A DNA stretch of 64,000 nucleotides from Denitratisoma sp. DHT3 (GTDB lineage: Bacteria > Pseudomonadota > Gammaproteobacteria > Burkholderiales > Rhodocyclaceae): assembly GCF_007833355.1 (NCBI RefSeq), contig NZ_CP020914.1, forward strand, positions 2,900,047-2,964,046, in the 5' to 3' direction. The notes beneath the pieces are model-generated. The model was not told where the DNA came from. It did no database searches and saw only the letters and a program-made list of their open reading frames with translations. A program made the translations under genes and the position numbers. This document shows positions 8,971-18,731 of the stretch, piece after piece (position 1 is the stretch's first letter; the number at the start of each line of letters is the position of its first letter).

Positions 8971-11547
8971 ATGACCAAACAACTGATCATTGCCGAAAAA
9001 CCCTCGGTCGCCCAGGATATCGCCAAAGCGCTTGGCGGCATGGACGAGCACTTCGTGCGCCAGGGGGACTATTTCGAGAGCGAGAACTACGTGCTCTCCT
9101 CCGCCATCGGCCATCTGCTGGAGTTGGCGGTGCCCGAGGAGTACGAGGTCAAGCGGGGCAAGTGGACCTTCACCCATCTGCCGGTGATTCCGCCCCGCTT
9201 CACCCTGAACCCGATCGAGAAAACCGCCGACCGGCTCAAGCTGTTGACCCGCCTGATCAAGCGCAAGGACGTGGTGGCCCTGATCAATGCCTGCGACGCG
9301 GGACGGGAAGGCGAACTGATCTTCCGCTACGTCGCCCAGCACGCGCTGGGCGCCAAGGGCGACAAGCCGATTCGCCGGCTCTGGCTGCAGTCGATGACCA
9401 CCGGCGCGATCCGTGACGGCTTCGCCCATCTGCGCTCCGATGTGGAAATGCTGCCGTTGGCCGATGCCGCCCGCTGCCGCTCCGAGGCCGACTGGCTGAT
9501 CGGCATCAACGGCACGCGGGCCATGACGGCCTTCAATTCCGCCGAAGGCGGCTTCTACAAGACGCCGGTCGGACGGGTACAGACGCCGACCCTGGCGATC
9601 CTGGTGGAGCGGGAAAACCGCATCCGCAACTTCGTTTCCCGCGACTATTGGGAAGTGGAGGCCGAATTCAAGGCGGTCGCCGGCATCTATCGGGGGCGCT
9701 GGTTCGACGAGAAATTCAGGAAGTCGGACGATGAGCACGCCAAGGCCGAACGTCTCTGGGAGCAGGCCAAGGCCGAGGCCATCCGCAAGAAATGCCTGGG
9801 CAAGCACGGCGAGGTGGAAGAGGAGAGCAAGCCCAAGACCGAGGCCTGCCCGATGCTCTACGACCTGACCTCCCTGCAGCGGGAGGCCAACGGCCGCTTC
9901 GGTTTTTCCGCCAAGAACACCCTGGGGCTGGCGCAGGCCCTGTACGAGAAGCACAAGGTCCTCACCTATCCGCGGACCGATTCGCGCCACCTGCCCGAGG
10001 ACTACATCGCCACCGTCAAGGACACCCTGGGCAACCTCGCGGAAACGTCCTACGGCCGCTTCACCGACCAGATACTGAAGAACGGCTGGGTCCATCCCAA
10101 CAAGCGCATCTTCAACAACGCCAAGGTCTCGGACCACTTCGCCATCATTCCCACCGGCGTCGTGCCCAAGAGCCTCTCCGAGCCCGAGCAGAAGCTCTAC
10201 GACCTGGTGATGAAGCGGTTCCTGGGCATTTTCTTCCCCGCCGCCGAATACAACGTCACCACCCGCATCACCCGGGTCGAGGGCGAGGCCTTCAAGACCG
10301 AGGGCAAGGTGCTGGTCAATGCTGGCTGGCTGGCGGTGTATGGCAAGGAAGCCCAGAGCGGGGGCGAGGAGGAGAATTCCAACCTGCCGCCGCTGGAAGC
10401 CGACGAGCGGGTCTGGGCCAATGACGTCGAGGTGAAGGGCAAGGCCACCCAGCCGCCGCCCCGCTTCTCCGAAGCCACCTTGCTGACCGCCATGGAAGGC
10501 GCCGGCAAGCTGGTGGAGGACGAGGAGCTGCGGGAAGCGATGTCCGAGCGGGGCCTGGGCACGCCGGCCACCCGCGCGGCGACGATCGAGGGCCTGATCA
10601 CCGAGGAATACATCCACCGCAACGGGCGCGAACTGCAGCCCACCGCCAAGGCATTCTCCCTCCTGTTCGCCCTGGAAAAGCTGGGGGTGGACGAGATCCG
10701 TTCCCCGGAGCTGACCGGCGAGTGGGAGTACAAGCTCAAGCTGATGGAGCAGGGCAAGCTGGCCCGCGACGAGTTCATGAGCCACATCAGCGGCAAGACC
10801 CGGGAGATGGTGGATCGGATCAAGCACGGCGAGCTGCCCGACGAGGCATTCTCGACGCTGAAGACGCCCTGCCCCCGCTGCGGCGGGCAGATCCGCGAAG
10901 GCTACAAGAAGTTCGAGTGCCAGGGCTGCGACTACAAGCTGTGGAAGGTCGTCGCCAGCCGACAGTGGGAGCCCGAGGAGATGGAGGAACTCCTCTCCAA
11001 GGGCGTCGTCGGCCCCCTCCAGGGTTTCCGCAGCAAGATGGGACGGGCCTTCGCGGCGATCATCAAGCTCAATGGCGAGAAGATGCCCGAATTCGATTTC
11101 GGCCAGTCCAACGGCGAGGGCGAGGCCGAGGAAGTCGATTTCTCCGGCCAGGAGCCCCTGGGCACCTGTCCCAAGTGCGGCGCCCGGGTCTTCGAGCACG
11201 GCATGAGCTATGTCTGCGAGAAGTCGGTGGGCGCTGTCCGGACCTGCGATTTCCGTTCCGGCAAGGTGATCCTGCAGCAGGAAATCGGCCGCGGCGAGAT
11301 GCAGAAGCTGTTGGAGGAAGGCCGTACCAGCCTGTTGAAGGGCTTCATCTCGGCCCGCACCCGTCGCAAGTTCTCCGCCTTCCTGGTGCGCGGCAAGGAC
11401 GGCAAGGTGGGCTTCGAATTCGAGGCCAAGGCACCCAAGGTACCCAAGGACGCCAAAGCCGGCAAGACATCGGACGGCGAGGCCGCGCCGAAGAAACGCG
11501 CCGGCAGCAAAACGACCGCCAAGGCGTCCCCCCGGGCGAAAGCCTGA
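8971..11547 (+). CDS. topB: DNA topoisomerase III
   Basis: Type IA topoisomerase that relaxes or decatenates DNA through a transient 5'-phosphotyrosine. The 858-residue protein starts MTKQLIIAEKPSVAQDIA (Toprim domain; acidic motif NACDAGREGELIFR), has PVGRVQTPTLAI, and the active-site LTYPRTDSRHL with catalytic Tyr333. Two zinc-binding segments lie near the C-terminus (CPRC/CQGC at about 633-652, CPKC about 730), followed by a Lys/Ala-rich tail. Many relatives carry topA in this position after smg; here the sequence is of the TopB type. Confidence 0.93.
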   Translation: MTKQLIIAEKPSVAQDIAKALGGMDEHFVRQGDYFESENYVLSSAIGHLLELAVPEEYEVKRGKWTFTHLPVIPPRFTLNPIEKTADRLKLLTRLIKRKDVVALINACDAGREGELIFRYVAQHALGAKGDKPIRRLWLQSMTTGAIRDGFAHLRSDVEMLPLADAARCRSEADWLIGINGTRAMTAFNSAEGGFYKTPVGRVQTPTLAILVERENRIRNFVSRDYWEVEAEFKAVAGIYRGRWFDEKFRKSDDEHAKAERLWEQAKAEAIRKKCLGKHGEVEEESKPKTEACPMLYDLTSLQREANGRFGFSAKNTLGLAQALYEKHKVLTYPRTDSRHLPEDYIATVKDTLGNLAETSYGRFTDQILKNGWVHPNKRIFNNAKVSDHFAIIPTGVVPKSLSEPEQKLYDLVMKRFLGIFFPAAEYNVTTRITRVEGEAFKTEGKVLVNAGWLAVYGKEAQSGGEEENSNLPPLEADERVWANDVEVKGKATQPPPRFSEATLLTAMEGAGKLVEDEELREAMSERGLGTPATRAATIEGLITEEYIHRNGRELQPTAKAFSLLFALEKLGVDEIRSPELTGEWEYKLKLMEQGKLARDEFMSHISGKTREMVDRIKHGELPDEAFSTLKTPCPRCGGQIREGYKKFECQGCDYKLWKVVASRQWEPEEMEELLSKGVVGPLQGFRSKMGRAFAAIIKLNGEKMPEFDFGQSNGEGEAEEVDFSGQEPLGTCPKCGARVFEHGMSYVCEKSVGAVRTCDFRSGKVILQQEIGRGEMQKLLEEGRTSLLKGFISARTRRKFSAFLVRGKDGKVGFEFEAKAPKVPKDAKAGKTSDGEAAPKKRAGSKTTAKASPRAKA

Positions 11548-11597
11548 GCTGGCCTCCGCTGGCGCCGGGTCAGGTGTTTGCGGAGCTGCCGCCGCTT

Positions 11598-13352
11598 TCA
11601 GCGGACGCGGGGCAGCGTCAGTTCGAAGACCGAACCGCGTCCTGGGCAGGAACGGTAGCTCAAGCCGGTGTCGAGCAGACGCGCCAGCCGCTGGCAGATG
11701 GGCAGGCCCAGTCCCAGGCCTTGCGCATTGTCCCGGTGCGGATTATCGATCTGGTAGAACTCCTCGAAAATGCGTTCCTGATGTTCGGGAGCGATGCCGA
11801 TGCCGGTATCCCATACTTGCAGCACCACCCGATCCTGGCGATAGCGGACGCTCACCAGCAGCCCGCCCCGCTGCGTGTATTTGAGGGCGTTGCCGACCAG
11901 ATTGCGCAAAATCATGTTGAGCAGCTGCGGGTCGGTACGCACCTGTGCCGCCTGTGGGAAAAACAGCTTGAAACGCAGTCCCCGGGCCAGCGCCAGGGAG
12001 GCGAATTCCTCATTGATCTGCGCCATGATCTCCATCACTTCCACGTCCCGCATACGGATCGCCATGCCGCCCGCGTCTATGCGGGTGATGTCCAATAGGC
12101 AATCGAGCAGGGAGCCCAGGGATTCCACGGCGGTGCCGATCTGCCGGCAGAGTTGCTGCTGACGCTCGTTCAGGCTGCTTTTCCCGAGCAGGTCGAGGAA
12201 AAGACGCGCGGCCTGCACCGGTTGCCGCAGGTCGTGGCTGGCGGCCGCGAGGAAGCGGGTCTTGGCCTGCTCCCGGAATTCCGCCTGGGTCGCCCGTTCA
12301 TGCTGGGCCGACAGGCGCTGGGTGTTCAGGTGCTTGTATTCGCTGATGTCGCTGGTGATGCCGACGAAATACTCGGTATCGCCGATGCGGACCGATTCGG
12401 CGGAGACCAGGGCGTCGAAGGTCTGGTCGGATGCATGACGGAAACAAGCTTCGGCATTGCGCACGTAGCCCTGCGTTTTCATCGCTTCCAGTATCCGCTG
12501 CCGTTCTTCCGGCATCACCCAGCGATCCAGCTCACCACTGGTATGGCCGACGGCTTCTTCCCGGGAAAGCCCGAACATCGTCAACCAGGCCTGGTTGGCA
12601 TCCAGCAGACGCCCATCCGCGACCCGGGTGAGGCTGATGCCGCACGGACTGTTGCGGAAGATGCTGGACAGCAACGCCTCTCGCTCTTTCAGCCGGTTTT
12701 CCGCCCGTTTCCGCTCGGAAATGTCGCGTACCACCCCCACCAGGTATCCGGGTTGATCCTCCGTCCCGGGCAAGACGTAGGCGCTTATTTCGCACCAGAC
12801 GGTGGAGCCGTCCTTGCGCAGCATTTCCATTTGGCGTGCCGGGAGGGGGTGGCCCTGGCTCAATCGGGCTTGGCGCAACATTTCGTGAAAGAGGGCCGCC
12901 GAGCCCGTGGCGAAATTCTGTTCCAGCGGCAGTTCGGCCACCTCTTCCGGCGTATAGCCGCGCAGACGCGTCACCGCGGGGCTGGTGTAAACCCGATCGC
13001 CCTCGAGGTCCATCAGCCAGAGGACGTCGTCGCTGAACTCCAGAAGGTGGGCCATCTGTTCAGGGGCGAGTTGCAATGGGTGGGAATCTGCGCGCAACAC
13101 GGCGGCCGGCTGCGTGCCGCGTCGGCGATCGATAGCCGCCAGGAACAGAAGACAGATCACCATGACGGCAAGCGCCGGCAGCAGCCGATTCGGGGCCATC
13201 AGCCAGTGCCGCCGCGGATCGGTGGGGCCGATGCCGGCTTCCCCCTCGATCCCGGAGAACAGCAGCCAGGCGACCAACAATACCGAGACGCCGCAGGCGG
13301 CGAGAACGAGGAGGCGACGGTGTGGCAATGGCGAAGAAGGGCGCGTCATCAA
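11598..13352 (-). CDS. Membrane PAS-domain sensor histidine kinase
   Basis: A 584-residue two-component sensor. Two transmembrane helices (about 13-33 and 57-73) bracket a short periplasmic loop. Two PAS domains follow (about 97-215 and 222-340, each ending in a DISERK/DISEYK-type junction). The HisKA domain has phospho-acceptor His373 in AAASHDLRQP, and the ATPase domain has NLVGNALKYT, DTGIGIAPE and GLGLGL motifs. No receiver domain is fused and no response regulator gene is adjacent, so its partner is encoded elsewhere. It is convergent with topB. Confidence 0.88.
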   Translation of the reverse strand: MMTRPSSPLPHRRLLVLAACGVSVLLVAWLLFSGIEGEAGIGPTDPRRHWLMAPNRLLPALAVMVICLLFLAAIDRRRGTQPAAVLRADSHPLQLAPEQMAHLLEFSDDVLWLMDLEGDRVYTSPAVTRLRGYTPEEVAELPLEQNFATGSAALFHEMLRQARLSQGHPLPARQMEMLRKDGSTVWCEISAYVLPGTEDQPGYLVGVVRDISERKRAENRLKEREALLSSIFRNSPCGISLTRVADGRLLDANQAWLTMFGLSREEAVGHTSGELDRWVMPEERQRILEAMKTQGYVRNAEACFRHASDQTFDALVSAESVRIGDTEYFVGITSDISEYKHLNTQRLSAQHERATQAEFREQAKTRFLAAASHDLRQPVQAARLFLDLLGKSSLNERQQQLCRQIGTAVESLGSLLDCLLDITRIDAGGMAIRMRDVEVMEIMAQINEEFASLALARGLRFKLFFPQAAQVRTDPQLLNMILRNLVGNALKYTQRGGLLVSVRYRQDRVVLQVWDTGIGIAPEHQERIFEEFYQIDNPHRDNAQGLGLGLPICQRLARLLDTGLSYRSCPGRGSVFELTLPRVR

Positions 13353-13719
13353 CGATGGCTCCAGGACGAGAGCCGGTCATGGACGGAGTTGTCGAGGTAT
13401 ACGGCCTAGCTGCGCCGACCCGCCACCGGGGGTGCGGCGATCACCTCTTCCAACGCGCCCTGCCGTGCCCTTTCGATGTGGACAGGTCGATTTTGACCCG
13501 GCGCACCCAGACGGGAAAGACGAAATTCCCGGTTATCGGTATTTTTCCTCCTTTCGCCGCGTGCCCAGCTCGAAGCGCATCCTCCTGAAAACCGTACCGC
13601 AAGCCACAGAGGGCGCAGAGAGAGTCGTTTGAGCCTAGGTTTCAAGGATCATCCGGTGCTTCTGGCGGCGCTGGAGAAGCACAGTGCCCTGGCGTCGAGG
13701 CCACCGGCGGGCTTCCGGC
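13353..13719. other. Non-coding gap between two minus-strand genes
   Basis: No convincing gene is seen. Near 13603 there is one arm of the CACAGAG-type repeat that also occurs at 55390 (ccacagagggcgcagagag). The left part should hold the promoter of the histidine kinase gene, but no clear -10/-35 pair was found. Confidence 0.5.
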
Positions 13720-14841
13720 TCAGTCGTGGCAAAGCAGGGCGATGTCGCCCTCGGCGCTGGCGGCAATGCGCTCGAGGCAGGCCAGTACCTCGTGGCTGGT
13801 CTCCTCCATCTCGTCGATCCGCGCGAAGCATGCTTGTTGCTCTTTCTCCTGGAACAGGCGCAGCGCCGTCTGCCCGGCATCGTGGAAACGCCGGTGCGGC
13901 GCTTCCATGTCCGAGAAACCTGGCAGCTTCGAGAAGCAATTGCGGCCCTCGCCTTCGTAGTACCACTTGCCCAGCCGGCAATGGGTGTGGGTGGCGAAAT
14001 CCGCGACGCTCTTTTGCGATACACCCATCAGCACCCGATAGACCTCGAACTTGTAGACCAGATGGTCGATCTTGGCGACTTCCACGAAGCTGCGCAGCGC
14101 CGCCGCGGCGATGGTCCCCTCCATGCGCTGCGAAAGGGTGGTGAGCGCCTGCATGTCGGCCGTGGCCGCGTTGCCCTCGTCGCCGAAGCTCGCCGAGCGC
14201 TGGGCCCATTGCTCCATCTGGCCGCGCGTTTCCCGGGTTTCGTCCTGGATGGCGCTGACTTGGGTGGCAATCTCGTTGGTGGCCGTCGCCGTGCGCTCGG
14301 CGAGTTTGCGCACCTCGTCGGCCACCACGGCGAAGCCCCGTCCCTGCTCGCCGGCCCGGGCCGCCTCGATCGCCGCGTTGAGCGCCAGCAGATTGGTCTG
14401 GTCGGCGATTTCGCGGATCAGCTGGACAATGCCGCCGATCTGGTTGGCGCGCTCCGTCAGCGTCTCCACATTGCCCGTCATGGACGAGGTGTCCGCCGCC
14501 AGGGCCGCCAGATTGCCGGCGATCTTTTCCATGGATTGGCGGCTTGCCCCGGAAACCGTGGCGGCCTCGACGGCATGCCGCTTTTCCTCCTGCATGGTGT
14601 TGGCGATCGCCAACTGGGAGCGCTGAATCTCCAGGAAGGATTCGCCGAAGGATTGCATGGTGTGATAAATCCGCTGGGACTGTTCGAGGGCATCCACCAT
14701 CTGTTTCAGCTGTGCTTCGGCAGCCTCCCGCGCCGTGCGCTCTGCCGCCAGTTCGTCCCGCTGGGTCGACAGTCGCGCTTCCAGCTGGCGATTCGCCGCT
14801 GTGAGCTGTTCGAGTTTTTGTCTGGATGCCGAAAAAAACAT
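13720..14841 (-). CDS. Soluble chemoreceptor-like protein with C-terminal CZB zinc domain
   Basis: A 373-residue protein with no transmembrane segment. An N-terminal coiled coil (about 1-70) precedes a chemoreceptor signalling domain with the conserved tip ([39 protein letters not shown]). A C-terminal CZB domain has a His/Cys ligand pattern ([32 protein letters not shown]). CZB domains bind zinc and sense redox or oxidant stress in relatives. The start at 14841 (MFFSAS) has GGAG upstream. It is cytoplasmic and likely signals to a CheA kinase. Confidence 0.88.
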   Translation of the reverse strand: MFFSASRQKLEQLTAANRQLEARLSTQRDELAAERTAREAAEAQLKQMVDALEQSQRIYHTMQSFGESFLEIQRSQLAIANTMQEEKRHAVEAATVSGASRQSMEKIAGNLAALAADTSSMTGNVETLTERANQIGGIVQLIREIADQTNLLALNAAIEAARAGEQGRGFAVVADEVRKLAERTATATNEIATQVSAIQDETRETRGQMEQWAQRSASFGDEGNAATADMQALTTLSQRMEGTIAAAALRSFVEVAKIDHLVYKFEVYRVLMGVSQKSVADFATHTHCRLGKWYYEGEGRNCFSKLPGFSDMEAPHRRFHDAGQTALRLFQEKEQQACFARIDEMEETSHEVLACLERIAASAEGDIALLCHD

Positions 14842-14851
14842 CTGAATCTCC

Positions 14852-15487
14852 TTATCCGATGACTTTGAACTGACCGACCACCCGGCGCAGCTCATGCGCG
14901 GTTTCCTTGAGCGTGTCGGCGGCCTGCTTCGCCCCTTGTACGGCTGCGAGGTTGTCGTCGATCAGCGTGGCGATCTGCTCCATATTACTCGCCACCAGCT
15001 CGGCCGCCGCCGTCTGTTCGTTGGCGGCATCGGCGATATGGCGCGCCATGCCGGTCACCTCGGCGCTGGTGGAGGTGATCCGGTCGAGGCCGGCCATGCT
15101 TGCACGGACCATGCCGATGCCCTGTTCGACCTCGGTGACCGCGTGGTTCATGGAGATTACGGTGGCATCGGTCACTTTGCGGATTTCCGCGACGGTGGCG
15201 GTGATGTCGGTGGTCGATGTCGTGGTGCGTTCCGCCAGCTTGCGCACTTCGTCGGCGACGACCGCGAAGCCGCGTCCCATCTCGCCGGCCCGGGCCGCCT
15301 CGATCGCCGCATTGAGCGCCAGCAGATTGGTCTGGTCGGCGATTTCCTGGATCACCTGGGTGATGCCGCCGATCTTGGCGATCGCCTGATCGAGATCGGC
15401 GATGGTGTCGCTCGACGATTGCACCGCATCCACCACGCGTCCCGTCGCCGCCGTGCTCTGCTCCATGCTGACCTGGGCGAGCTGCAC
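14852..15487 (-). pseudogene. 5'-truncated methyl-accepting chemotaxis gene
   Basis: Encodes only the C-terminal signalling half of a chemoreceptor, with the tip motif [31 protein letters not shown]. There is no sensor, membrane or HAMP region. Similarity is lost at about 15495 exactly where dispersed repeat sequence begins, and a TAG stop lies in frame just upstream inside the repeat. The only start in the visible part is a GTG at 15487, giving 211 residues. It is most simply a deletion remnant, though expression of a short soluble signalling fragment cannot be excluded. Confidence 0.75.
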
Positions 15488-15496
15488 CTGGTCCTG

Positions 15497-15597
15497 GGCG
15501 CCAGCCGCAACCTATCGGTAGCGCCACGAAGCGCCCCCAAACGTCCGAGCGCAGCGAGCCGTATCGCCCCCCGGAGGGGGCGAAGGGGGGAGAGCGT
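15497..15597 (-). repeat. Dispersed ~150-bp repeat, copy A (partial)
   Basis: The shared core (ggcgccagccgcaacc, then gagcgcagcgagccg, then a C-run/G-run hairpin and gcgaagggggg) matches the copies at 21011, 28367 and 48689. This copy lacks the outer third that contains the GCTTTTCC/GGAAAAGC inverted repeat. It begins immediately behind the cofGH stop and ends fused to the truncated chemoreceptor gene. Confidence 0.85.
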
Positions 15598-17970
15598 TCA
15601 GGCGACCTGGCTGCTGCGGGGTTGCGCGGTTTCCTGATAGAGGGTGGTACGACGCCAGGGGCGGCGGCCGACGCTCCTGGCCAGTTTCTCCAGCGCCTGG
15701 ATCGAGAACTCCTGGCCGTTGGTGCCGCCGGCCGAGCGGGTGATGGATTCGTACATCAGCACGCCGCCCAGGTCGTTGGCGCCGGCCTGCAGACACAGGG
15801 CAGCGCCCTGGCCGCCCATCTTGACCCAGGAGGTCTGGATGTTGGGGATCAGCGGATGCAGCGCCAGCCGCGCCACCGCGTGCATCAGCAGCGATTCCTT
15901 GAGCGTGGGACCGGCGCGCGACTTGCCGCGGCGGCCCATCGGCGCCTCCATATGCACGAAGGCCAGGGGCACGAACTCGGTGAAACCGCCGGTTTCCTTC
16001 TGCAGATTGCGCACGTGCAGCAGGTGCCGCGCCCAGTGCTCGGCGCGGTCCACGTGGCCGTACATGATGGTGGCGGTGGTCTTGATCCCCACCTCGTGGG
16101 CGGCGCGGACCACTTCCAGCCATTGGGCGGTGTTGATCTTGTCGTGGCAGATCACCGCCCGCACCTCGTCGTCGAGGATCTCGGCGGCGGTGCCGGGCAG
16201 GGTGGACAGTCCGGCCTCCTTCAGCATCCGCAGGTAGTCGTGCAGCGTCATGCCCAGGGTGGTGGCGCCCTGGTGGATCTCCAGCGGCGAGAAGGCGTGC
16301 AGGTGCATGCCCGGCACCCGGGCCTTCACCGCGGCGACGATCTCGCGGTAGGTGTGGCCGGTGTACTCGGGGTGGATGCCGCCTTGCATGCAGACTTCGG
16401 TGGCGCCCTTGTCCCAGGCCTCGGCCGCGATCTCGGCGACCTGGGCCGGATCGAGCCGGTAGGCCGGGCCGCGCAATTCCGGGGTGGCGCGACCCTTGGC
16501 GAAGGCGCAGAAGTTGCAGCGGTAGGAGCAGATGTTGGTGTAGTTGATGTTGCGATTCACCACGTAGGAGACGCCGTCGCCCACCACCTCGGCCCGCAGC
16601 TGGTCGGCGGCGCGCAGCACGCCACGGAAGTCGTCGCCCTCGGTGGCGAACAGCGCGACGATCTCGGCTTCCGAGAGGTCGGCGCCGGCGCGGGCCTTGT
16701 CGATGATGGCGGCGATCTCCGCGTGCACCTGGAGCGGCCGCTCGGCATCCACCCACGACGCGGCATGCACCGGCATCGGGTCGCCGGCGCCGGCGTGCCA
16801 GCTGTCGGTGCGGGCGCGGCCGAAAATGTCGATGCGCGCCAGGAGCGCCGGCACCAGCGCGGCGTCCAGCCAGCGCGTCGCCCGCATCGCGTGGGCCGGC
16901 GCCAGCGCCAGGCGTTCGGCCAGGTGGCGGCCGGCGGCGGTGGTTTCCGTCGCCAGCTCCACCAGATGCGGCCAGGGCGCCTCCGGATTCACGTGATCCG
17001 GGGTCACCGGGGACACGCCGCCCCAGTCATTGACGCCGGCGCCGACCAAGGCGGCCAGGTCGTCGCGTTGCAGATTCGGCGGCGCCTGGATCGACATCGT
17101 CGGGCCGAAGATCAGCCGCGCCACGGCCAGGGTCCACAGATGCTCCGCCAGCGGCGGCTCGGGCGCCTCGGCCATCTTGGTGTGGGGCTTGGCGCGGAAG
17201 TTCTGGACGATGACTTCCTGGATGTGGCCGAACTCGTCGTTCAGGTCGCGCAGCGCGAGCAGGGATTCGATGCGTTCGCCGCGGGTCTCGCCGATGCCGA
17301 TCAGGATGCCGCTGGTGAAGGGCACCGCCAGCTCGCCTGCGGCGCGCAGGCAGGCCAGGCGCGTGGCGGGATCCTTGTCCGGGGAGCCGAAGTGCGGGCC
17401 GCCCTTCTCGCACAGGCGCGGCGAGGCGGACTCCAGCATGATGCCCATGGAGAAGGAGACCTTGCGCAGGCGCGCCATTTCCTCGGCGCTCATGATGCCG
17501 GGGTTGAGGTGGGGCAGCAGGCCCGTCTCCTCGTAGACCAGGCGGGCCATCGCCTCCAGATAGTCCAGGGTGCTGGCGTAGCCCAGTTCGTCAAGCGCGG
17601 CGCGGGCGGCGCCGTAGCGCAATTCGGGCTTGTCGCCGAGGGTGAACAGGGCTTCCTTGCAGCCGGCGGCGACCCCGGCGCGGGCGATCGCCAGCACCTG
17701 TTCCGGCGACAGGTAGGGGTTCTCCAGCGAGCGCGGCGGCTGGGCGAAGGTGCAGTAATGGCAGACGTCGCGGCACAGCTGGGTGAGCGGGATGAACACC
17801 TTGCGTGAATAGGTGACGATGCGGCCGAAGCCTTCGCGGGTCAGGGCCTCCGCCGCCGCCATGAGGGCCGGCAGGTCGTCGCAGGCCGCCAGCCGCAGGG
17901 CGTCCTCCCGGCAGGGACGTTGTCCGGCGCGGGCGGCGGCGATGATGGCGTTCATGGCTGTTGCGTGCAT
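15598..17970 (-). CDS. cofGH: Fused FO synthase (CofG-CofH, FbiC type) for coenzyme F420
   Basis: Two radical-SAM enzymes in one 790-residue chain that together make the F420 chromophore FO from tyrosine and 5-amino-6-ribitylaminouracil. The N-terminal CofG half has the cluster motif CRDVCHYC (Cys66, 70, 73) and the C-terminal CofH half has CSYRCNFCAF. Other CofH signatures include MQGGIHPEYTGHTYRE, HAFSPLEIHQGATTLG and a C-terminal GGTNGQEF. ATGs at 17982, 17970 and 17955 are all possible starts and none has a decisive ribosome binding site. Fused forms are typical of actinobacteria; it is followed on the same strand by a dispersed repeat. Confidence 0.95.
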   Translation of the reverse strand: MHATAMNAIIAAARAGQRPCREDALRLAACDDLPALMAAAEALTREGFGRIVTYSRKVFIPLTQLCRDVCHYCTFAQPPRSLENPYLSPEQVLAIARAGVAAGCKEALFTLGDKPELRYGAARAALDELGYASTLDYLEAMARLVYEETGLLPHLNPGIMSAEEMARLRKVSFSMGIMLESASPRLCEKGGPHFGSPDKDPATRLACLRAAGELAVPFTSGILIGIGETRGERIESLLALRDLNDEFGHIQEVIVQNFRAKPHTKMAEAPEPPLAEHLWTLAVARLIFGPTMSIQAPPNLQRDDLAALVGAGVNDWGGVSPVTPDHVNPEAPWPHLVELATETTAAGRHLAERLALAPAHAMRATRWLDAALVPALLARIDIFGRARTDSWHAGAGDPMPVHAASWVDAERPLQVHAEIAAIIDKARAGADLSEAEIVALFATEGDDFRGVLRAADQLRAEVVGDGVSYVVNRNINYTNICSYRCNFCAFAKGRATPELRGPAYRLDPAQVAEIAAEAWDKGATEVCMQGGIHPEYTGHTYREIVAAVKARVPGMHLHAFSPLEIHQGATTLGMTLHDYLRMLKEAGLSTLPGTAAEILDDEVRAVICHDKINTAQWLEVVRAAHEVGIKTTATIMYGHVDRAEHWARHLLHVRNLQKETGGFTEFVPLAFVHMEAPMGRRGKSRAGPTLKESLLMHAVARLALHPLIPNIQTSWVKMGGQGAALCLQAGANDLGGVLMYESITRSAGGTNGQEFSIQALEKLARSVGRRPWRRTTLYQETAQPRSSQVA

Positions 17971-18083
17971 TCCTGGTTCCATTCCATAAAAGTCGCGCGG
18001 CGACTTCAGAAAGCTTTCCTCGTCCGCTTGCGGGACGGGGGCGGGGGTGAGAGATGAGGGAAAACGGACATGGCGCCCATCTT

Positions 18084-18731
18084 TCAGGATGTCTTCTGAA
18101 AAGTCATGTCTGTCAGCGCATCCAGGAGGAAAGCGTAGCGGCTGCCTCCCTCCGCGATCAGTCGTTGCAGATCCCGCGGCTCGTCCACGTCGAAGCCCAG
18201 CCCGGCCCGCTTGACGATGGCCGGCGTCTTGCCGATCAGCGTGGCCTCGGCCTGATGGCGGGCGAAGCTCATGGCGCCGAAATGAAAACGGAAGGCGCTG
18301 GGCAGCGCCAGATGGATGGCGTTGGTGCCCTGATTGTCGCGGTCCGGCGCCAGCGCCAGGCCGGTCTCGCGACCGGCCGCCACCAGGGCGTCCACATCGG
18401 CGGCGGTGAGCAGCGGCAGATCGCCGTGGAGCACCACGAGTTCCGTCGCGCCGCGCGACGCCAGCGCCGCCGCGCCGGCGTCGACGGCGGCGTTGAGGCC
18501 GGCGCCGGGGTCGTCCAGATGCAGGACGCGCTCGCCCAGCTCCACCGCCTCGGCGCTGACCACGGCGATGCCGGCGATGCTTTCGGCATCGCCGAGCGCG
18601 CGCGCCACGTCTTCCAGCATCAGCCGCGCCATGCGCTGGCGCGGCGCCGGCGCGAGCACGCCGGCCAGCCGGCCCTTGCCCGCGCTGCGGGTCTTGACGG
18701 GGATCAGGGCCCAGCAACCTTGCGGCGTCAT
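18084..18731 (-). CDS. cofC: 2-phospho-L-lactate/3-phosphoglycerate guanylyltransferase (CofC)
   Basis: Activates a C3 phospho-acid with GTP (or makes the equivalent activated intermediate) for attachment to FO in F420 synthesis. The 215-residue nucleotidyltransferase has the N-terminal LIPVKTRSAGKGRLAG loop, the metal-binding VVLHGDLPLL, and NQGTNAIHLALP. Its ATG overlaps the cofD stop by four bases, so it is translationally coupled. Whether the acceptor is 2-phospholactate, phosphoenolpyruvate or 3-phosphoglycerate cannot be read from the sequence. Confidence 0.93.
   Translation of the reverse strand: MTPQGCWALIPVKTRSAGKGRLAGVLAPAPRQRMARLMLEDVARALGDAESIAGIAVVSAEAVELGERVLHLDDPGAGLNAAVDAGAAALASRGATELVVLHGDLPLLTAADVDALVAAGRETGLALAPDRDNQGTNAIHLALPSAFRFHFGAMSFARHQAEATLIGKTPAIVKRAGLGFDVDEPRDLQRLIAEGGSRYAFLLDALTDMTFQKTS

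Noticed and set aside
17983..18717. N-terminal extension of the cofGH frame back to 18717
   Set aside because: It is Arg-rich antisense-like sequence overlapping cofC; FbiC-type proteins start near the ATGs at 17955-17982.
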